Shown here: piece by piece, positions 56,485 to 64,000 of the stretch
Layout: every line of letters begins with the position of its first letter
Numbering within the stretch: the first letter of the stretch is position 1
NCBI GenBank assembly: GCA_024509875.1
Contig: JAMPIV010019083.1
Coordinates: 143,182 to 207,181 of the forward strand
Origin: Oreohelix idahoensis
Taxonomy: Eukaryota; Mollusca; Gastropoda; Stylommatophora; Oreohelicidae
Length of the DNA: 64,000 nt
Reading direction: 5' to 3'
Made by a program: the position numbers and the translations under genes
The notes under the pieces: model-generated
Databases searched by the model: none
The model's input: only the letters and a program-made list of their open reading frames with translations
What the model was told of the DNA's origin: nothing

Positions 56485-57190
56485 CTTCATGTGGGTGCCT
56501 ACTTAAGAAATCTGCCCCAACATCTGAGATTCAGGGATACACACCGCATGTTGTGTTAATAAACAGCACAGGTGCTGCTGCCTGTCTAATGCTGATTATC
56601 AACTACTTTTCACCTTTTCACCTCTCTGAGTCTGTCCAATAACATGTCCAGAGATGACAGATGTTCCTCAAAGGTTTTCGTCTATGAGAATATCATCCAT
56701 GAAATTGGTGATAGCTGGGTTTTGCAGGGGATCAAATAATTTCCTCATCACCCTGGAGAAAACACTCGGGGCATTCTTCAATCCAAAAGGCAACATATTG
56801 AATTCATAGTGCCCCTCCGTGGTGCTAAAAGCCAGCAATGGTCTGATTTCAGGCTTGACGGGAATCTGGTAATACCCTTTACTTAGATCCACTAGTGACT
56901 CTGTTATATCCTTAAATGTCCTGTAATCGATACAGAGTCTATTTTCACCAGAGGGTCTCCTCAGCTAAACCTCACTGGCGATATAATATCATATAGGGAA
57001 ATGAATTTCCCTGCACCAAGAAATCAATTCTCTCTTTAGCATTGCTATATAATATTTTTTCAGCCTATGTCCGTGTCAATACTTCCAATGGACCGTGTAC
57101 GGGCCGGCCAAATACCACTGTTGCCGGTGCCCTTTCTAATGCTAATTTAAACGACAGTATGCTGGTGTTGGCTGTGCATTCGTCAATTGG
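56485..57190 (-). pseudogene. Relic of an element-1-type Gmr1-like retrotransposon
   Basis: On the minus strand, in order: ALERAPATVVFGRPVHGPLE (integrase C-terminal region; element 1 has MAPATLLFGRPIKGPLE), RLCIDYR, VDLSKGYYQIPVKPEIRPLL, NMLPFGLKNAPSVFSRVMRK and NFMDDI (56690s), then after a frameshift EEHLSSLDMLLDRLRE, and finally VGADFLSRHPHEGNQ (RNase H end, about 56485-56520). Integrase again precedes RT. Several deletions and stops. The flanking stretch up to 57449 is probably more of the same. Confidence 0.8.
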
Positions 57191-57449
57191 TTCGCACAAA
57201 CCAATCGTCCACTACCAATTTTTCTGGGGTTTCCCCGCAGTTTCGTTATCAAAGGTGGCTAACTAACCACTCTATTTTTAGCCAGTTCCTGGGGTTCCAA
57301 ACAATATTTTGTCGGTATGGGGTGGGTTGTATCCTCTCTCTGTACAATACGGAGAGTTGCCTTGGTAACTGGTTTCGTGGAAGACTTTTTGTGAGAAGGT
57401 GGTGTCCTATCCACTATGTCTACCTGTGTTTTTTTATTTTCAGGCCTAT

Positions 57450-58605
57450 TGTTGCTGTCATTTTTGACGGAGTCATCTGTCAAGTTATTTGCTTATGTTT
57501 TTATCATAAGAATAATTGTGTCTTTACCTGCGATGTCAGGTTGATTAGGGGTTGTCTTCCCTTGTTTATTCATTCATTGTGTTTGACCTTTAGGGTCAAA
57601 GGTAGACAGTTCGGGCGTATGCCCATGGGCAGGGTTTTTTAAGCGGGAGTTGAGTTAGACTTCCGGCGAGCCTGGGAAGTGTCCTGGTTTCTGAAGGGAC
57701 GAGAGTCCATTGTGTTTTTCGGGGAGAATCTTTGAAGTGACTGCACTGGCAGTTTTCCCCAGTGAATCTCTGTGCGTTGGAATGACAGCAGAGTTTCTTA
57801 TATTGTTCTGTGGACTCGGTTACAGGTAATACCGACTTTTCCCATTACTATGCTTTCGGTAGCAGAACATGTTAGAAGATTGCCTAGTCTGTGAACTGCA
57901 GCTCACCGGTCCTCCATTTCAGAACTTATATGTTGTGCTCAAGGTAGCCATTCAAGACTATTAGTCTTCATACCATCCAGAAATCCAGTGACGAAGATAT
58001 ATTGTGGGAGCCGCAGATTGGCGGCATATTTATGTCTACAATAAGCATTACTGCAGGGTTGATGGTAACCTGCTTATCAGAAGTACACAGCCGACGCCAG
58101 AACGAGGCCTGTGTTTTCGGCTATGATACTACAGCCTGATAATGTGCAATTGGCGGGGAATGCCAAGTTGCACCTATGTGTCAAAGTGATTAAGGTATCT
58201 GACGCGTTCAGTCAGTAATCCCAGGGCGACGCCACGAACTGTCCTTATTGAAGAACATTGTATTGACCATGCACGAATATTCAAATGTTTACCAGCTTGA
58301 TGAATGCCTAATGTATACCTATCGATTTCCGGTCAGCATGACCTTGTTTACACTGACTGTTCCTGTTGATACCATGTGTGTTCTCGTCAATAAATGTTTT
58401 GAAACGTGCCTGCAGTGTCCAAGCATCCTTGACTACTGCATGTGAGTGTATGGGTTGCAGGGTCTACATACATAAGAGCCTAAACACATTCGCGCCTTCA
58501 TTCGCACCCACACTCAGTCCATCATCCGCTCGCACTACACACCTAACAACATGTATACTGTCTTGGGCCAGTGATCACCTCAACAAGAGAAAAAGCACAG
58601 TTACA
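57450..58605 (+). repeat. 5' LTR of element 3 (1,156 bp)
   Basis: Starts TGTTGCTGTCATTTTTGACG and ends CAGTTACA, matching the reverse complement of element 2's LTR throughout, with numerous substitutions. Followed directly by TTTTTGGTGGACCAGTTACG, the same candidate primer site. Confidence 0.92.
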
Positions 58606-60161
58606 TTTTTGGTGGACCAGTTACGTGGGCTCTTCTGATACATTTCTGCTGGACAGAGCGAGAAATTAACATTTCCGTGGACTTATGCTACATTTATTAT
58701 GCCTCCAGTGTTGTCCAGAAATTTACATTTCTACATGTGCTACATGTCATGAGGAACAAAGTGGACAACTGAGAATAACACACATACTCTATGCTTTCAA
58801 GTTTTGTCTACACAGGACAGAAATAGGTCATCAACTGTTGACCCAGATAAACAGTGCTAGCATTTATGTTATAATGCTACATAAACCACAACAGGACAAG
58901 TACTGAAGTTAACATCTAGGCATTTGCTACGTGGACCACAACTGCAAGTCGAGTCCCTTTTTTGTAAACGGTACCGCTGGTCGTTTACACGTTTCAGTCA
59001 ACAACAGACTTTTCTACGCCCGAGCATTCAAGCTACATTGTTCGAGGTCAAGTTCCTGTTTGTAAACAGTACGTGGAAATTGTAAACATTCTATGTGCAA
59101 GTCCTAAGTCGAGAAGGTCATAGTAACTTTTGTTCGTGAATACCACTTTATGCTACAGTGGATTTGACATTCAGTGCGCGCTTGACATTTTGTTTCTGTG
59201 TTCGCAAGGAGCAAGAAATTTACTTTAGTTTCAGCTGTGACTGAACTTGTTTTGCAACACATTGAATTGATTGCTATTTATGTTAATTGTATTATTTTTT
59301 GTGTATTTTTCTTGTGTTCTTTTGCGGGTTTTCGGTTGGTGGGTCTTACAGTAAATATGCCACTTAATCGAGGGTTACTGTAAGCGTTCTGTAGGGATTG
59401 CAATTTTCTTAATTGAAATTTGCTAGCGACTTTTGTTGCTATTTTTTTTTTTAGCTGTGACGACATCAGTTAGTGTTGTTTTCGTTATTTTTCTGTTCTT
59501 TGATTTTCGATTAATTTTGTTTGTATCTGTTCTTCTCTCATTCCTTCCGTTTATTTCTTTACACCTTTTCGTTTATAACAGTGTTGCCATTTGTCTTGTT
59601 TATTTTTCGCGGTCATCATTACACATTTGTGTAACATTTTCTTTACTTTTTGCTGTATTGTTTATTTGACTTCCGCGAACGTTTTCGGTCATTGTTCTGT
59701 ATTTTTGTCTTTGTATTTATGATTGTTCTACATTATTGTCATACACAGTCTACATACATATACTTGGTCATGTATTATTATTGTTATTGATAAGGTACAC
59801 TCTTCATATAGAGATTGTTAATAAAATATTATTATCTAAGATATTTATACAAGTTCTTTGATAAAAGACTTGTTATCCACAAAGATTGAGACAAGGTGAA
59901 ATACATATTCAAGTTCTTTAAAAAAAAAAAAAAAGACTTGTGCCCATAGTGAGTGGGATATAAAGGAATTATTTTCCACAGGTACTCAAGGGATTTTTTG
60001 TTACATTATAAACAAGAGGACCATACAAGGTCTTTGTCTAAGACTAAGAGAGTGAAATAAAGTGAAGTGAGTATACAAGTCTAGCATTTCAGACTTGTCT
60101 CCCATTGAAGTGGGATAAGGTAATTGTTGAATTTTTCAGGTTACTGATCTCATTAGACAGA
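58606..60161 (+). other. Leader of element 3 with three CAAGT/ACTTG hairpins
   Basis: Collinear with element 2's leader. Stem-loops at about 59849-59873 (ACAAGTTCTTT/AAAAGACTTGT), 59910-59941 (same arms around an A15 loop) and 60075-60098 (ACAAGTCT/AGACTTGT). They lie 60-310 bases before the gag ATG. Confidence 0.7.
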
Positions 60162-61398
60162 ATGTCTACATTGGATTTCTTCATCCAGCAAGGGTTGACT
60201 CTTGGTAAGTCTGGTAAAGAATTGGAAGAATATTCATCTGCTCTATTCGCCACTGCATTAAAGTCAGAAGAAAAGAAACAAAAAGAGGAAATTAAATTGA
60301 AAGCAGAAGCTGAACAAAGGAGAGCAGATGCTGAACTAAAAGAAGCTAGATGCTGAGAATAGAAGATTAGAACTTGAAGAGAAAAGGTATCAAAGAGAAG
60401 CTGCTGCTGAGGAGAGAAAAGCTCAAGCTGCTGCTGAGGAGAGAAAAGCTCAGGCTGATGAAAGAAAATTCCAGATGGAAATGGAAGACAAAAAACTTCA
60501 AGCTGCTGCAGAGGAGAAAAAAATTCAAGCTCAAGCTGCTGCAGAGGAGAGAAAACTTCAAGCTGCTGCAGAGGAGAGAAAACTTCAAGCTGCTGCAGAG
60601 GAGAAAAAAATTCAAGCTCAAGCTGCTGCAGAGGAGAGAAAACTTCAAGCTGAGGCTGAAATTAGAAAAATGGAACATGAGGAAAGAAAACAGAAGATGG
60701 AACTTGATGAAAGACTCGCAACTTTGGAGTTAGAGAAATTGAAATTGGCGAGTACGGGTGCTCAGCAAAAGACTTCGAGTACGACAAAGGAGTTTGTTAA
60801 TAGGATTAAATTGCCTCATTTCAATCCTTTAAAGGATGACGTAGCAGATTATCTAGATAGATTCCAATTTTTATGCGATACGCATAACATAAAAAAGGAA
60901 AAATATATTGAACAACTGATGGAATTTTTTACAGGTGACACAGTGACTACTCTTATGACAATAGACGAACATGACAGGACTAATTATGATGTTGTCAGAG
61001 CAGCATTGCTAAAAAAATACCAACTAAAAGAAGAAGCCTATCGTCTTCGCTTTAGGACAATGTTGCCAGAAAATGGAGTAGATTTCTCTGATTTTGTTAC
61101 AAAAATACGTCGTACATTTACACGATGGGTTGAGTTGTCTCAGACTGAGAAAACATATGAAGGTCTAATGGACTTATTATTGCGAGATAAGGTTTTGTCA
61201 TCTGTTAATGATTCTTTTCTTGCATTCCTTCATGAGCGTAAGCCTAAAAACTTAAAAGATATGGAGGAATACTGTTGTCAGTATGCCACCGCGCAATCCC
61301 ATGCTACAGTTAGCAATTCTAAAGTGAAAGAAGGGTTGCCAGCTGCTTCGGCAACACCTTATGGCCATAATTTCAACAAAAAAAATTCAGGGTGCTAA
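60162..61398 (+). CDS. gag: Gag of element 3, N-terminal and capsid region
   Basis: ATG at 60162 (MSTLDFFIQQGLTLGKSGKE) leads into a charged coiled coil, with a one-base break near 60345. The frame then runs from about 60352 to 61398: (Q)AAAEE(K/R)K repeats (60490-60650), INRIKLPHFNPLKDDVADYL (written NRIKLPHF...), YIEQLMEFFTGDTVTTLM, DEHDRTNYDVVRAALLKKYQ and FVTKIRRTFTRWVELSQTEK. It ends early at 61398 because of a frameshift near 61385 (AAAAAAATTCAGG). Confidence 0.88.
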
Positions 61399-61476
61399 CA
61401 CAAAACTGGAATAGGGGAAGTAATCAGAATTACACTCAGAAGCGGAGTAATCCAAACACATGATGGTTCTTCGTCT

Positions 61477-61995
61477 ATGAATTGGAGACAAGATGGTAGT
61501 TCTCGTAATTTTAATGGTAATAATCTTAGACACTTTCGCAAGGGTTATCGTAATAATAACCATTCGAGCTTTCGAGATAAACATTCTCGCCGTCAAGATT
61601 ATGACGATGGTGAATTTAGAAACCGGGATTCAAACCGGAATGATGATTACAATCGGCAATATGATAACAATTACAGGGGAAATGATAGTCGAAATAATTA
61701 CAGGGGCAATGATAATCGAGGCAGGTTTAGGTGTAACAAAAAACGCCCTTTCCAACAGGCGAACTCGGCACAACAAGCGCTTGATGGAGCCTGGAAGACA
61801 GTAAATGATAGTGGTAACTCTAGGGCTATCACTGGTTGTGCTTTCGATTTTGGGAGAGCAACTGAATGCCCCCAATGCTTAACATTGTTCGACTCATCGA
61901 CTGTATCTACGCTAAGTTGTGGTCACCCTCTTCCTGCTCTACCTGCTACAGTTGCGCATGATGGGGAGGATCTCTCATCTTACATAAAGGTCTAA
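61477..61995 (+). CDS. Gag C-terminus and junction of element 3
   Basis: An N/R/D/G-rich tail (NNYRGNDSRNNYRGNDNRGR) is followed in the same frame by ATECPQCLTLFDSSTVSTLS-CGHPLP, a CPQC-x13-CGH arrangement that could bind zinc. A one-base loss near 61968 (GGGGAGG, GGGAGAGG in element 2) ends the ORF before the protease. Confidence 0.82.
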   Translation: MNWRQDGSSRNFNGNNLRHFRKGYRNNNHSSFRDKHSRRQDYDDGEFRNRDSNRNDDYNRQYDNNYRGNDSRNNYRGNDNRGRFRCNKKRPFQQANSAQQALDGAWKTVNDSGNSRAITGCAFDFGRATECPQCLTLFDSSTVSTLSCGHPLPALPATVAHDGEDLSSYIKV

Positions 61996-61997
61996 TA

Positions 61998-62580
61998 AAT
62001 GATAGGCTAGTCTCAGTACTTTTCGATTCGGGATGTACTACCGTCGGGGTTAGGGAGTCTCTGATAGATCCTTGCTGTGCCACTGGAAAAACAATCAAAT
62101 GTGTTACATTTGGTGGTACCATGGAAGGTTATCCTACTGCTGTCATTAGGATTGACACTCCCTTCTTCACAGGAGATCTCCATGCATGTCTTCTTCCTAA
62201 TCCTATTGCGGATCTTATAATCGGTCAAATTCATGGGGTTAAGGAATGCACCCGCAACAAATTTCTATTTGGGAAGAACAAAACATTAAAACGGTCAATG
62301 CAGTGGTGACAAGAGCTCAAGCTCTTAATCCCCCAACTTCATCTGATGATAGTAATGAAGTTGATAGCCAAGACGAGCACTTGGTGATTTCCCATGACTC
62401 GTTTGTTAAACGTCAAGAAGAGGATCCTTCTTTGAAGAAATTCTTCCTTCTCGCAAAGAAAGGGGATCCCAATCAAAATACGAATCACAAATCGTATATC
62501 ACTATGAAGAATGGTATATTGGTACGAATGGTACAACACTCGGACAAGTCTATGCACTAGCAAATTCTTGTGCTAAGTGT
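61998..62580 (+). pseudogene. Protease and linker of element 3 (frameshifted)
   Basis: The protease motif LFDSGCTTVGVRESLIDP (DSG at about 62026-62034) and MEGYPTAVIRIDTPFFTGDL, ADLIIGQIHGVKEC are readable. A shift near 62255 moves the frame to NKF versus QQISIWEEQNIKTVNAVVTR, and an in-frame TAG at 62558-62560 interrupts the linker to integrase. Confidence 0.8.
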
Positions 62581-63507
62581 ATGAGAGCCTTAATTCTTCA
62601 GCATGCATACGATTCTCAGTGTGCTGGACACATGGGTTTTTCCAGAACTAAAACTAGAGTCCTTGCGTCTTTCTTTTGGCCATTTGTTAATAAAGACATA
62701 CGAATTTATTGCCGATCTTGCAAAATTTGTCAAGAGGTCAAGTCTAGAGGTCCGAGACATGCTGCTCCTATTCAGGCTGCAGATATTCCGAATCGGCCGT
62801 TTCAGAAAATGGCTATAGACATCATTGGTCCGTTCAAAATTAAGTCAGCCAGAGGACACCAATTTATCCTCACTTGCGTGGACATGTGCACGCGTTGGCC
62901 AGAGGCTATTTCTCTGAAGAGCATATCAACTGTCGATATCGCTGATGCTCTTTGGCTCATATTTTCTCGTCNNGGNTTCCCNGGAGAAATACTGTCGGAC
63001 CACGGCACTCAGTTAATTTCGGACGTTATGTCTCAGGTAATGGCTACGCTAGACATTAAAAGGTCTCTCAGTAGTATTTATCATCCAATGTCCAATGGAT
63101 TGGTAGAACGTCTTAACAGGACACTAAAGAACTTACTTGGCAAGATAACGGAGGATCATCCTGAAGATTGGGACAGGGTTTTACCTGCAGTCCTCTTGGC
63201 CTATAGAGAAGTTCCCAACGAGCATACAGGGTTTTCTCCTTTCGAACTTGTCTTTGGTGCGCAACCGCGCGGTCCGATGTCCTTGTTACACGATTTGATA
63301 ACTTCTGATAATATTGACGATGATACACAATCGTCATATGAATATGTCATTGCTCTTAGAGAAAAGATTATCGAATCGTGCAGGTTAGCAACTTCATCTT
63401 CCGAATTTGCGAAAGAAAAAGCTAGGCGATTTGCTAACAAGGAAAAGAACGCCTACGTCAACTTTGTCCCTGGAGTCAAAGCATATGTCTTAATTCCTCA
63501 AGAGTAG
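62581..63507 (+). CDS. Integrase of element 3
   Basis: HHCC module (HAYDSQCAGHMG ... CRSCKICQ) and core motifs MAIDIIGPF, LSDHGTQLIS and LVERLNRTLKNLL. Four ambiguous bases (62972, 62973, 62976, 62982) fall between the two catalytic Asp blocks. The ORF stops at 63507 within the region before the GPY/F module. Confidence 0.9.
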   Translation: MRALILQHAYDSQCAGHMGFSRTKTRVLASFFWPFVNKDIRIYCRSCKICQEVKSRGPRHAAPIQAADIPNRPFQKMAIDIIGPFKIKSARGHQFILTCVDMCTRWPEAISLKSISTVDIADALWLIFSRXXFXGEILSDHGTQLISDVMSQVMATLDIKRSLSSIYHPMSNGLVERLNRTLKNLLGKITEDHPEDWDRVLPAVLLAYREVPNEHTGFSPFELVFGAQPRGPMSLLHDLITSDNIDDDTQSSYEYVIALREKIIESCRLATSSSEFAKEKARRFANKEKNAYVNFVPGVKAYVLIPQE

Positions 63508-63823
63508 AATAGACTTCTCATTTCATGGAAGGTCCATACACTATAGTCTCCAAAAATTTCCGATGTCGATATACATCGTCGATGTGGATGGAAGCATTAA
63601 AACCTTCCATATAAATATGCTAACAGAGTTTATTGAACGTCCAGACTATTTGCAGCCTATTTTCAGGCGACGGACGACTCTCCAGTCCAACATGGTCACA
63701 TCTCATCCCTGTCCGTTATACAGGATGAGGAAACTATTTTCTCTGACGTTAACTTACCTCTCCTGCGATTCCACTGAATTCAACGGAATCGAGGAGGGAC
63801 GTTACACTCTTTCGGAAAACTAG
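63508..63823 (+). pseudogene. Integrase C-terminal end of element 3
   Basis: Broken frames give LLISWK-GPYTIV-like sequence (63516-63545), then YIVDVDGSIKTFHINMLTEF and IERPDYLQPIF, as in element 2. RT has not started by 64000, or only just begins. Confidence 0.75.
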
Positions 63824-64000
63824 TCTTTTGATGCGCCAGTCCACATCTCTTCTAGCTACATAACCGGAAGGTCCATACGACTTATGGACACCCCGATGTA
63901 TAGCACCTGGACCTGCATTAATACTGATCGTCATCGAAACGTTAAGACATACAACTCCTCTACATTATCAGCACAGTCGAGAAAGATTGGATGACATGAT

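Larger units (their letters stand above)
57450..64000 (+). mobile_element. LTR retrotransposon element 3, relative of element 2, cut by window end
   Basis: 5' LTR 57450-58605, leader, gag from 60162, protease and integrase up to the window end. RT and 3' LTR would lie beyond. Same gene order as element 2 on the opposite strand. More diverged from element 2 than element 2's LTRs are from each other, and broken by more mutations. Confidence 0.92.

Noticed and set aside
60110..60161. Tiny intron (GTAA...TTTTCAG) just before gag in elements 2 and 3
   Set aside because: Conserved in both, but the GT-to-AG span is only about 20-30 bases, too short for a normal intron. The AG could still be an acceptor for a longer leader intron, for which I see no firm donor.

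Overview
This is a repeat-dominated stretch of an animal (metazoan invertebrate) nuclear genome. It is AT-rich, carries long (TA)n and (TG)n microsatellites, and holds several non-LTR (LINE) families, Ty3/gypsy-type LTR retrotransposons, inverted-repeat DNA transposons, SINE-like short elements and minisatellites. I found no convincing host gene, rRNA, canonical tRNA or CRISPR array. The mixture resembles molluscan or other marine invertebrate genomes, but the sequence does not fix the taxon.

Layout. 1-800: 3' end of an endonuclease/RT LINE (copy A), then (TA)n. 1449-3710: a 2.2-kb dispersed repeat whose inverted partner lies at 38400-40570. 4068-6130: (TG)n, LINE debris, a 103-bp insertion flanked by a perfect 21-bp duplication, and a 307-bp GAA-tailed element. 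7159-22767: a four-level nest. A hAT-like MITE is split by an RTE-like LINE. The LINE is split by about 14 kb that contains a 480-bp tandem array with tRNA-like Pol III boxes. That array is split by a 9.1-kb LTR retrotransposon (element 1, 10903-19972). 22.8-30.3 kb: short elements, a 31-bp minisatellite, LINE scraps and unassigned DNA. 30360-33183: LINE copy B. 42169-55660: one further LINE interrupted twice, by a 9.1-kb LTR retrotransposon (element 2, minus strand, 42662-51788) and by an 8-bp-TSD DNA transposon (53050-54855). 56485-57190: relic of an element-1-type retrotransposon. 57450-64000: 5' LTR, leader, gag, protease and integrase of element 3, a relative of element 2 that runs off the window.

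Main biological point. Elements 1 and 2 have the gene order gag - protease - integrase - reverse transcriptase - RNase H, and element 3 matches as far as integrase. This is Ty1/copia-like order with clearly Ty3/gypsy-type RT and GPY/F integrase, the arrangement known from Gmr1-like elements. Two distinct families are present. Elements 1 and 2 have nearly identical LTR pairs and exact or near-exact 5-bp target duplications, so they inserted recently.

Caveats. Boundaries come from repeat junctions and target-site duplications read by eye. Clade names for the LINEs are tentative. Several frameshifts in the young elements sit in homopolymers and may be consensus errors rather than real mutations.
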